Origin: Morinoia aosen
Lineage: Eukaryota > Arthropoda > Malacostraca > Amphipoda > Talitridae
DNA: 64,000 nucleotides
Reading direction: 5' to 3'
Assembly (NCBI GenBank): GCA_030386875.1
Contig: CM059577.1
Coordinates: forward strand, 23,013,038 to 23,077,037
Below are positions 24,346 through 34,805 of the stretch, one piece after another. The translations under genes were made by a program, and so were the position numbers. How positions within the stretch are numbered: position 1 is the stretch's first letter; every line of letters starts with the position of its first letter. The notes under the pieces were generated by a model that did no database searches, was not told where the DNA came from, and worked only from the letters and a program-made list of their open reading frames with translations.

Positions 24346-26694
24346 GGTGCCACACGTTGTGGTAAAAGTGTTAATAAATGAAAATTCAGACACTGCACTG
24401 ACTGCGACTCTAGTGAGTCGAACTAACTGTTTAAAATTTACGGTGATAATTGTGTGGTGTGGTGAACAAGATGGTGCAACATCTCACGTCTCTAGATCTT
24501 CGCTTAAAACCCTGTGCGACAGACATTCAGGTCTTCCATCGACATGTTCTCAGGTCAAGTATCGAAACTCGAAATACACCATAACTCACGAAATCATTGT
24601 TTCAACGGACAAGATTGAAAGGACTGTGGTAAACTTCCGATAGTGACTAGAATTGCGTAGACTTTGTCGGTCGCAACTTGAATTCTTTTTAAAGTTTCTT
24701 AGACTAAAATAACGGCCAATACCGTATACTTTACAGTTGTTTAATTTTCGTTGTTGAAAGTGTTAAATTATTTTTCATTAATTTTGAAATTGCTACATTT
24801 TTCCGATCCTTGCTTAATGAATCTTTGGGGAATATTTTTTAGTAACTCGCAAGTTAAAAGAAATTTTCCCCGCAATACAACTAGCGAGGAGATTATATTT
24901 TACCCTTTATTAGTACTACAATCAAAGTAGTGAATATTGCCCTCTGTTATTTTTGAATGAAGGATGTTGAATTTTGCCTTATATTATTTCTGAAAGTGAA
25001 GCATGAACTGTGAAACTACCAAACACGCAAACAAACAAAGAAAGTTCCGGGTTTACATCAGAGTTTTGTGAATTAATACGTCTGGCTGTCTAGAAAGTTT
25101 TGAGCGATTTACGTACATACATAAAATGCGTTATAGACAAAAAATTAACAAACTTTAATTAATGAAATATTTGCCAGTGTATCTGTAAATCGATATTAAC
25201 AAGCATATACACAAGCATTCAATACTGCCTGTTTTACCTGAAAAATTGGTATAAATGAATTCAAAAATACTCTAGTAATATTATCGAAGAGTTCTACAGG
25301 GCCGCAAAGAAGCTGGGTGGACCAATACCAGAAGAATGTAGGTTGTGGTTGAAGGATGAGATCCGAGTCACGCTCGTTCCCCCCTGTGGTATGGGTAGCC
25401 AAAGACATGAGGTATGGCTAGGTATTGTTGGAGCACTTCTTCATGTTCGCCCACTCCAGCCTCAATTGTTTGATTTCCGCTGCGAATTTGATAGCTGACG
25501 ACATTAAGCATCAGAATTAATCCTTTAACACCCGAATGGACCAAACGGTGCTTACATGAAATAAGCTTTAATATATTATAATTTTGGTAAAATTTATTCT
25601 CCTTTCTTTTCTTTGAAGTTCATTGCTGAGTGGCAATTTTTTCCTCACCTTGGTGTCGGTGGCACTCTGATGCCAATGCCAGTCTAATGACGGTGGTTGT
25701 GATGACGGTTATATAAGTACAAAAATGCTGTTATTGAAGGGAACTGTCTTGGTTCCGCCGGAGCTTATATTGAATTGTGTCTTTGAACTCTTTGAACGCA
25801 AAAGAAGATTAACTTTGCTTGGATATTGTTCGCCGATGTCTATAGGGAGCATTACTTTAGCTCAAGGATATTTTTCGTACTACGTTTTCAAACACAAACA
25901 TTTTTTATACAAGTAAACCTTTTCACCTCCAAAAGGCAGAAAAGTTTTACTAAGTGAATGTGAAATTTCACACCAATCATTTAAATTGTGGTTAAACTGA
26001 ACATCGGAAGGGAAAAAAGCTTTAATCTTAAAAACACATAAGGAGTAAATGCACGTAGATTCTAAAGCTTCATCGGTGCTCTAATAAAACAAATAATTAA
26101 ATTATTAGAAGTTACTAAAAAATTCATTTCAAAATCTTTCACAACTTTCTCGACGACCTAATCGGCGCTTCTTGGTTTTGTTGGCAGTAATCAAGGAAGG
26201 GAAGTTTTAGTATCTATTTTCTAATAGAATAACAGAGCAGTTTAAGAACTGCAGACATTTGTTGTTCTACGCTGGCACTATTCGATAATAAGTGCTAACA
26301 GCCTAATTTCCAAGTTTGCTACTTCTTCTACCACTACTGCCGTTCGATGCAAAAAGAAATATTTTATGGAGGATTGGGATGAAAAAAATTGGATGCAGAG
26401 TTCATATAATTGGAAATAAAATATTTGCCGGGAATAGCAAACTAGCAAACTCAAAACCCTCAAACTCTCTTATACCTTGATTTTTTACCATACTTTCAAC
26501 ACTAATACCACTAATTCTGCTCTGTCTATACTTGATGTTAGTTGACCAATTTACCTCCCTCTCTTCCCTTAAGGTGAAGCTCATCTCGCTCTCGGAAACA
26601 GCACCCACGAGCAATTAGAGCTCGCCTCACCTCCCCCAAGCATCACGTATTCCTGAAGCCTCGGTCACGTCTTGCAGCGAGCTCCTTCCAACGA
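24346..26694. other. Unique AT-rich spacer with one isolated 15-bp-array-like motif
   Basis: I recognise no gene. At 25687-25709 the string tgacggtggttgtgatgac, continuing with ggt, matches the monomer variants of the 15-bp array 30 kb away. The last 120 bp before the 63-bp array is richer in C and T. Short frames on either strand have no identifiable domain. Confidence 0.5.
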
Positions 26695-28320
26695 CCTCGG
26701 TGTTCCTCAGGGTTCTGTACCAGGCCCCTTACACTCGGCCGCATCAGCTGTAGTTGTAACCGGTGTTCCTCAGGGTTCTGTACCAGGCCCCTTACTCTCG
26801 GCGACCGCAACTGTCGTTGTAACCGATGTTCCTAAGGGTTCTGTACCAGGCCCCTCACTCTTGGCGGCCTTAGCTGTAGTTGTAACCGGTGTTCCTCAGG
26901 GTTCTGTACCAGGCCCCTTACTCTCAGCCGCCTCAGCTGTAGTTGTAACCGGTGTTCCTCAGGGTTCTGTACCAGGCCCCTTACTCTCGGCGACCGCAAC
27001 TGTCGTTGTAACCGATGTTCCTAAGGGTTCTGTACCAGGCCCCTCACTCTTGGCGGCCTTAGTTGTAGTTGTAACCGGTGTTCCTCAGGGTTCTGTACCA
27101 GGCCCCTTACTCTCGGCCGCCTCAGCTGTAGTTGTAACCGGTGTTCCTCAGGGTTCTGTACCAGGCCCCTTACTCTTGGCGGCCTTAGCTGTAGTTGTAA
27201 CCGGTGTTCTTCAGGGTTCTGTACCAGGCCCCTTACTCTCGGCGACCGCAACTGTCGTTGTAACCGATGTTCCTAAGGGTTCTGTACCAGGCCCCTTACT
27301 CTCGGTGGCCTCAGCTGTAGTTGTAACCGGTGTTCCTCAGGGTTCTGTGCCAGGCCCCTTACTCTCGGCGGCCTCAGCTGTAGTTGTAACCAGTGTTCCT
27401 CTGGGTTCTGTGACAGGCCCCTTACTCTCGGCGGCCTCAGCTGTAGTTGTAACCGGTGTTCCTCAGGGTTCTGTACCAGTCCTCTTACTATCGGCGACCG
27501 CAACTGTAGTTGTAACCGGTGTTCCTCAGAGTTCTGTGCCAGGCCCATTACTCTCGGCGGCCTCAGCTGTAGTTGTAACCGGTGTTCCACAGGGTTTTGT
27601 AGTAGGCCCCTTACTCTCGGCGGCCTCAGCTGTAGTTGTAACCGGTGCTCCACAGGGTTCTGTACCAGGCCCCTTACTCTCGGCGGCCTCAGCTGTAGTT
27701 GTAACCGGTGCTCCACAGGGTTTTGTAGTAGGCCCCTTTCTCTCGGCGGCCTCAGCTGTAGTTGTAACCGGTGCTCCACAGGGTTTTGTAGTAGGCCCCT
27801 TACTCTCGGCGGCCTCAGCTGTAGTTGTAACCGGTGCTCCACAGGGTTTTGTAGTAGGCCCCACTCTCGGCGGCCTCAGCTGTAGTTGTAACCGGTGCTC
27901 CACAGGGTTTTGTAGTAGGCCCCTTACTCTCGGCGGCCTCAGCTGTAGTTGTAACCGGTGCTCCACAGGGTTCTGTACCAGGCCCCTTACTCTCGGCGGC
28001 CTCAGCTGTAGTTGTAACCGGTGCTCCACAGGGTTTTGTAGTAGGCCCCTTACTCTCGGCGGCCTCAGCTGTAGTTGTAACCGGTGTTCCACAGGGTTTT
28101 GTAGTAGGCCCCTTACTCTCGGCGGCCTCAGCTGTAGTTGTAACCGGTGTTCCTCAGGGTTTTGTAGTAGGCCCCTTACTCTCGGCGGCCTCAGCTGTAG
28201 TTGTAACCGGTGTTCCACAGGGTTTTGTAGTAGGCCCCTTACTCTCGGCGGCCTCAGCTGTAGTTGTAACCGGTGCTCCACAGGGTTTTGTAGTAGGCCC
28301 CTTACTCTCGGCGGCCTCAT
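26695..28320 (+). repeat. 63-bp minisatellite whose unit carries a LINE reverse-transcriptase motif
   Basis: About 26 copies of a 63-bp unit. In the frame open from 26672, each unit reads V-V-V-T-GVPQGSVPGPLL-S-A-A-S-A (21 residues). GVPQGSVxGPLL is the conserved block 4 of non-LTR reverse transcriptases. The first two thirds use ttcctcagggttctgtacc; later units drift to ccacagggttttgtagtag, giving GAPQGFVVGPLL. A 2-bp loss near 27861 moves the phase and the frame becomes C-rich (SCSCNRCSTGF). No start-to-domain structure surrounds it. I regard it as a tandem expansion of an RT-derived fragment, not a gene. Confidence 0.9.
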
Positions 28321-28984
28321 TAGAAGCTAAAATTTGATACGGTTTCAGCATAAGCTTGAGGTAATCAGGTTATCACAGACACTTCAGGTAATTTTAAGAT
28401 TACCTTTCACTCTATTTAACACAACTGTTACTGCAAAATGACACTGTTTCTACTTCACTTGATGTTTATACTGAACACACTCGGTCGCTCTAAGTACCTT
28501 GCTAGTTTCAATGCTCAAAGTCTAGTTTGTTTTACTTGTATTGTGTGCCTGCATACAAGAACATGCAGCTTCTACAAGTTTGTTTATTAATTTTAATCAT
28601 TTATTCCCCATTGGGAACAATGAATAGCCAGTAATCTATCAAATCTGGAGCCAACAAAACCGCTGTGGAGTGAATATTCGTTCATGTAACATTTTCCTTG
28701 AAGCAGCACATAAAAAATAATTCTATAAGAAAATAATGTGGTAAGTCAACTTTGTATGGAAACGATTTTGCGTTCACAGTACAGATAGGAAGCATGGCAG
28801 GAAGAATATGTTTCAGATTTGATAGAATATTATAAAAAAACAATAAAGGAAGCGAACATAGCGGGGAGTGAACATACCAAAAACGCCGCAGAAAATGAAC
28901 ATTGCAGCAATTTTCAGTGACATAAACATCGCAGGAAGCGAGGACATCAGGACCAGAACACGCCAGAGCGGGGCAGGAAAGGAG
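28321..28984. other. Unique AT-rich spacer
   Basis: No recognisable gene. A 969-codon minus-strand frame from the arrays to the right runs through part of this interval by chance and ends at 28682; its last hundred residues show no domain. Confidence 0.5.
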
Positions 28985-29756
28985 CGCAGGAGGTATGCAG
29001 GAAGAGTGCAGGAGTGAGTGCAGGAGGAGTGCAGGAGGAGTGCAGGAGGAGTGCAGGAGGAGTGCAGGAGTGCAGGAGTGCCGGAGGAGTGCAGGAGGAG
29101 TGCAGGAGGAGTGCAGGAGGAGTGCGGGAGGAGTGCAGGAGGAGTGCAGGAGGAGTGCAGGAGGTGTGCAGGAGGAGTGCGGGAGGAGTGCAGGAGGAGT
29201 GCAGGAGGAGTGCGGGAGGAGTGCAGGAGGAGTGCAGGAGGAGTGCAGGAGGAGTGCAGGAGGAGTGCAGGAGGAGTGCGGGAGGAGTGCAGGAGGAGTG
29301 CAGGAGGTGTGCAGGAGGAGTGCAGGAGGAGTGCGGGAGGAGTGCAAGAGGAGTGCAGGAGGAGTGCAGGAGGAGTGCAGGAGGAGTGCAAGAGGGGTGC
29401 ATGAAAGGAGTGCAGGAGGAGTGCAGAAGGAATGCAGGAAAGGAGTGCAGGAGGAGTGCAGGAGGAGTGCAGGAAAGGAGTGCAGGAGGAGTGCAGGCAG
29501 GAGGAGTGCAGGAAAGGAGTGCAAGAGGAGTGCAGGAGGAGTGCAGGAGGAGTGCAAGAGGAGTGTAGGAGGAGTGCAGGAGGAGTGCAGGAGTGCAGGA
29601 GGAGTGCAGGAGGAGTGCAGGAGGAGTGCAGGAGGAGTGCAGGAGGAGTGCAGGAGTGCAGGAGTGCCGGAGGAGTGCAGGAGGAGTGCAAGAGGAGTGT
29701 AGGAGGAGTGCAGGAGGAGTGCAGGAGGAGTGCAGGAGGAGTGCAGGAGGAGTGCA
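28985..29756. repeat. 12-bp G-rich minisatellite, about 64 copies
   Basis: The unit is gtgcaggaggag, with point variants (gcggga, gcaaga, gtgtgc), single shortened units (gtgcag or gtgcagga) and aaagg insertions clustered at 29400-29520. The plus strand is purine-rich with very high G over C skew. All frames are open because the unit has no stop. Confidence 0.95.
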
Positions 29757-29985
29757 CACACCTGCAGACCAGCGCGCTGCGGCAGCCATAACGGCCCTGA
29801 CACGTAGCACCTGCAGTGCCCCACCGGGGGAAGTGGTTGGGGGTGTGGGTGGGGGAGGTGGTAGGGGGAAGTGATGACTTGGGGGCGGAGAAGAGAGGGG
29901 GTAGTGGGGGGGAGCTGGGGGAGAATAGGTTGAGTGAGGGGATAGGGATGGATTTTATATGAGGGGTTTGGAGTGTTTTTTTGGT
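29757..29985. other. GC-rich junction between two G-rich arrays
   Basis: It starts with a short GC-rich unique stretch (cagaccagcgcgctgcggc) and passes into runs such as gggggaagtgg and ggtgggggaggtgg. There is no recognisable gene. The G skew of both neighbouring arrays continues through it. Confidence 0.6.
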
Positions 29986-29989
29986 ATAA

Positions 29990-31727
29990 GTAGGTGGTGT
30001 AGGCTGGACAGGTAGGTGGTGTAGGCTGGACAGGTAGGTGGTATAGGTCGGGACAGGTAGGTCGTGTAGGCTGGGACAGGTAGGTGGTGTTGTCTGAACA
30101 GGTAGGTGGTGTAGGCTGGGACAGGCAGGTGGTGTAGGCTGGGACAGGTAGGTGGTGTAGGCTGGACAGGTAGGTGGTGTAGGCTGGACAGGTAGGTGGT
30201 GTAGGCTGGACAGGTAGGTAGTGTAGGCTGGGACAGGTAGGTGGTGTAGGCTGGGACAGGTAGGTGATGTAGGCTGGGACAGGTAGGTGGTGCAGGCTGG
30301 ACAGGTAGGTGGTGTAGGCTGGGACAGGTAGGTGGTGTAGGCTGGGACAAGTAGGTGGTGTAGGCTGGACAGGTAAGTGGTGTAGGCTGGGCAAGTAGGT
30401 GGTGTAAGCTGGACAGGTAGGTGGTGTAGGCTGGAAAGGTAGTTGGTGTAGGCTGGGACAGGTAGGCGATGTAGGCGGGGACAGGTAGGTGGTGTAGGCT
30501 GGACAGGTATGTGGTGTAGGCTGGACAGGTAGGTGGTGTAGGCTGGACAGGTCGGTGGTGTAGGCTGGACAAGAAGGTGGTGTAGTCTGGGACAAGTAGG
30601 TGGTGTAGGCTGGGACAGGTAGGGGGTGTAGGCTGAGACATGGAGGTGGTGTAGGCTGGGACAGGTAGGTGGTGTAGGCTGGGACAGGTAGGTGGTGTAG
30701 GCTGGACAGGTAGGTGGTGTAGGCTGGGACAGGTAGGTGGTGTAGGCTGGACAGGTAGGTAGTGTAGTCTGGGACAGGTAGGTGGTGTAGGCTGGGACAG
30801 GTAGGGGGTGTAGGCTGAGACATGTAGATGGTGTAGGCTGGGACAGGTAGGTGGTGTTTTCTGAACAGGTAGGTGGTGTAGGCTGAGACAGGTAGGTTGT
30901 GTAGTCTGAACAGGTAAGTGGCGTAGGCTGGCACAGGTAGGTGGTGTAGGCTGGACAGGTAGGTGGTGTAGGCTGGACAGGTTGGGGGTGTAGGCTGGCA
31001 CAGGTAGGTGGTGTAGGCTGGCACAGGTAGGGGGTGTAGGTTGGGACAGGTTGGGGGTGTAGGCTGGCACAGGTAGGTGGTGTAGGCTGGACAGGTAGGT
31101 GGTGTAGGCTGGACAGGTTGGGGGTTTAGGCTGGCACAGGTAGGTGGTGTAGGCTGGCACAGGTAGGTGGTGTAGGCTGGACAGGTTGGGGGTGTAGGCT
31201 GGACAGGTAGGTGGTGTAGGCTGGCACAGGTAGGTGGTGTAGGCTGGGACAGGTTGGGGGTGTAGGCTGGCACAGGTAGGGGGTGTAGGCTGGGACAGGT
31301 TGGGGGTGTAGGCTGGACAGGTAGGTGGTGTAGGCTGGACAGGTTGGGGGTGTAGGCTGGCACAGGTAGGTGGTGTAGGCTGGCACAGGTAGGTGGTGTA
31401 GGCTGGACAGGTTGGGGGTGTAGGCTTGACAGGTAGGTGGTGTAGGCTGGCACAGGTAGGTGGTGTAGGCTGGGACAGGTTGGGGGTGTAGGCTGGCACA
31501 GGTAGGGGGTGTAGGCTGGGACAGGTTGGGGGTGTAGGCTGGCACAGGTAGGGGGTGTAGGCTGGCACATGTTGGGGGTGTAGGCTGGCACAGGTAGGTG
31601 GTGTAGGCTGGGACAGGTAGGTGGTGTAGGCTGGCACAGGTAGGTGGTGTAGGCTGGGACAGGTAGGTGGTGTAGGCTGGGACAGGTAGGTGGTGTAGGC
31701 TGGACAGGTAGGTGGTGTAGGCTGAGA
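29990..31727. repeat. 22/23-bp G-rich minisatellite, about 77 copies
   Basis: The unit is gtgtaggctgg, an optional g or c, then acaggtaggtg. Alternation of 22- and 23-bp units rotates the frame, so two or three minus-strand frames stay open (PAYTTYLCQPTPPTC type). From about 30970 rightward a variant with acaggttggg becomes frequent, and variants are grouped, showing local block amplification. Confidence 0.95.
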
Positions 31728-32429
31728 CAGAAGTACTGTCAGTGTCGGTAGCGGTGACTGAGGTTCAGCAGTATAATGTCACCATTACGGTCGTTAATTC
31801 CACTATAAAACGGAATGGCGCACCCCACAAAGATATACAATTAAATATAAAATAAATTATACGGCATCAATACTGGCACTCATAGGGAGACGAAATACGA
31901 AGACCTTCGCATAAAGATGATCGAATAGTACTCATCATGATTCATCACCGAGACCCATAATTCAGCCCTTTACTTTTGATTTCTTTGGTTTAATGAATTT
32001 TCATCCACGGTGGTAACTAGTACTTTCCATGACAGATTGACAAAAAAAAATGCTTAAGAATTTCCAACACATACTCGCATAAAATTTTTCAATTATGATT
32101 CGCAAATTCTTATTTATTCTTGAAATAATTAGTTTATTATATTCTAATGATATCGATAAACGATTCATGTAGTCTAATTCTGATTACACAATCGCTGCTC
32201 ACATTATTTATTACCATGAGTAGTATGAGTACAATATCATGTGATAATATTATTATAATTGTAATATCTCTTGCAAGTTTAACTCATAATTTTCATCAGA
32301 GGCGTGGTTGAACGCTTGATGGATTGACGGGTAGATCACGTACGAATACAGACGCATTCACCACCACGAGTTACTGAAATGTTGAGGGGAAAGACCGTGG
32401 ACTTTTTCGCTGCTTTGTTGTTGAGTTGG
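31728..32429. other. Unique AT-rich spacer
   Basis: No recognisable gene or repeat unit; it separates the main 22/23-bp array from its diverged outlier. Confidence 0.5.
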
Positions 32430-32665
32430 TTTTGATGTGTGGGTGGTGTTGGCTAAAATAGAAAAGTGGTATATGCTAGAATAGATAGGCGGTGTAGGCT
32501 AAGGCTCAGTCTCGCAGACCATCTGCTCGACACCTCATGCGAGCTTGCTAGATGCTGCTTCGCTAGCTCTGTGTGAAATGGGCTTTAGATAGGCAATTGG
32601 TATAGGCTAGATGGTGGTGGCTAGGTGGTGGTGTATAGGCTAGGTGGTGGTGTAGCCTAGGACAA
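32430..32665. repeat. Diverged outlier of the 22/23-bp array
   Basis: Words such as gtgtaggcta, ggcggtgtaggct, ggtataggctag and ggtggtggtgta recur irregularly. They resemble the gtgtaggctgg...aggtgg unit of the array ending 700 bp to the left, but are far more diverged. A short TA-flanked insert interrupts them at 32502-32585. Confidence 0.6.
32502..32585. mobile_element. Possible 84-bp MITE inserted at TA in the diverged array
   Basis: The insert runs from aggctcagtctcgcaga to a right end that in reverse reads aagcccatttcacacaga, with TA on both sides. Removing it restores ggtgtaggctagataggc, which fits the local repeat. The inverted ends are only partly similar, so the class is uncertain. 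Confidence 0.4.
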
Positions 32666-34624
32666 GGAAATAATGTAGAATACGAAAAAATGCTGTCAGC
32701 GTAAAAAAATTAATCTACAGAACTGGTATAATTACAGGACCTGCTGGGGACATCTTACTTGAGTTTCCAGCATCTAGGCTAGGATGGCTAGCTGCTAGGA
32801 ATCTCAAGCTCAAGGAAAGTATTCCCTAGTTCCTAGCTTATGAAGTAAGAAGTTATTTTGATGAAGTTGCTGTATCACAGCCGTTTTAAAGCGTCTTATG
32901 CTTTTCTCATAAAATTTATCGTTATTTCGATGAAAGTTATCGCCTTTGAGTCGTTTTAAAGGTCTGCGTTTGCATGAACTGAACATCTCAGTCTGGTGCC
33001 GGCAGCGGTCCGGTGAGGATGTGAGGTGTGGGTGACGCGCGCCACGCGGGCCCTGCGTGTCCGCCCCGCCATGCAGCGCACAAATCGCTCGGCCTCCGAC
33101 ACGTGGCTTCTCATGTTAAAGAAAATCGGCTTAATGCCTTGCAGAATTCGTTAAAATTAATGTGAATATTAATGAGCATTTTTCATAAGTTTTTTCTTAT
33201 ATTTTCCAAAATAGAAAAGCTCATTTAAAGGAAAAAATATACATAAAATCGGAGGTAGCGGTCTAGTGCAAATATTAGACTTATTTTGTAATGAGTTCGT
33301 AAAAAAAATGCCCTAGTTTTTTCGTGGATATCAGGGCTTTATATTTAAGTCAAATAACAATTTTAAGAAATTACACCAATATAGAATTTAACAGTCGTAG
33401 GAATAAGAAAAATTGCCCTGCCAAACTTTCGAATTACACAAAGTTTGATTAGTAAAAACACCAAATAGAAAGTCATCAGTTCTGGACGCGGGAGACGTGA
33501 TGTCGCGTTGCGTGTTTGGTTGGTTTCGCAATTTTCGCTGTTCCAAAAATCTAAATTTATTTTCGTTCAAGAACGTTCAATGAACGAAGGAAGTAGTCTT
33601 TTTAAAAAAGATTGCTTTTGTTCTTTTACTGAACACTTTTTTAAAAGTCTGTACGGTTCTTGAACGACTTTATTTAACACCTGTTCGATTTTTAACGCGG
33701 TGAATTCATCGCTTTATAACATCGAAACTTAATTGAAATGAAATAGAATAGTTTAGCACCTATGGTAGGCAGTAGAGAGAAAGTTAAAGAATATCATCCT
33801 GTAAATGAGCGAAAGATCCTATTTGTGTTTGCTTTTAGAATTAAAATAATATTCTTTACAACAATTGAAAAGGAATTAACATGACCAACATTAAAAATTT
33901 AATATCCATCTAGTAAATTTCCGTTTAAATGCGGTTAAAAAAACTCAATAATGTCACTATTATAACGCAAAATAGCAATAAAATTTTATCACTAGATTTA
34001 GCGGGATTTAACTACGTTGAAAAAATTGTACAAGTTGTGTCATAAAATCAATAAAAATTAAAAAATCAACACAAATCAGTATATCTTATGATCAAAAATT
34101 GAAACAAAAAAGTCTACACCTATTTAAATTCTAAACATTTCTTAGCTTGATGTCCTTCATTGGTGGATATTTTTTTTGTATTTTTTTCTGGTCACATAAA
34201 TTCACTGACACGAACAGCATTTGATCTTGAATTATTGACTCCTATATTAACTCAAACTTGAATTATCTCCTATTCAATCTTTTATTTATCTTATATATTG
34301 CGAATTTAATAAATTTAAATTCAAACCAAAAAAATTTCAATGATTTATTTAACTTAAATCAACTATAGTAAGTTACCTCAAACCAAATTAACTAAAACTC
34401 CAATATTTCAAAAAACTTGATTTACTTCAATTGACTCGACAAACTCCAATTTTTAAACCGCTTTTATTTCTCCATTGAAGCTTTCGTTTCAATGAAAGTT
34501 TTGAGTTCAATAAAGCAAAAACTATGAAAATTTCGTGTACATTAAATGAAAACACGAGGTCCTGCATACACAGATGCTTTAAAGAACAGCTGGCCGCCGG
34601 AGCAAGATCAAGCGGAACAATCTC
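32666..34624. other. Unique spacer with a small GC-rich island
   Basis: Mostly AT-rich with no gene I recognise. The stretch at about 32995-33115 is strikingly GC-rich (gccggcagcggtccggtg, cgcgcgccacgcgggcc). On its minus strand an open stretch starts MRSHVSEAERFVRCMAG and runs about 50 codons before stopping near 32960. No domain is recognisable. Confidence 0.5.
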
Positions 34625-34805
34625 GTACCTCACATAGCGATGAGAAGAATACCCTACCTCACATAGTCATGGGAAAAATCACATTCCCCTTATAGACGCT
34701 GGAAAAATCACAAGCCTCATACAGACGCGGGGAAAATCACATATCTCATATATGTAGAGGCGGGAAAAATTACCTTTCTCACATAGCGATGTGAAAAATC
34801 ACCTA
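34625..34805. repeat. Degenerate tandem repeat, about 33-40 bp, five copies
   Basis: Successive copies carry a ctcacatag or ctcatacag word followed by a gcg-containing stretch and ggaaaaatcac. Copies differ in length and at many bases. A related pair of words recurs at about 36330-36370, suggesting an older, wider array. Confidence 0.7.

Noticed and set aside
26672..28330. Genuine reverse-transcriptase or collagen-like gene from the GVPQGSVPGPLL repeats
   Set aside because: Only one RT block is present, repeated about 26 times, with a frameshift in the middle and no flanking RT domain.
28682..31591. 969-codon minus-strand P, T, C, S and H-rich protein spanning two arrays
   Set aside because: Other frames are open over the same arrays, the unit length alternates 22/23 bp so frames rotate, and the C-terminal 100 residues show no domain.
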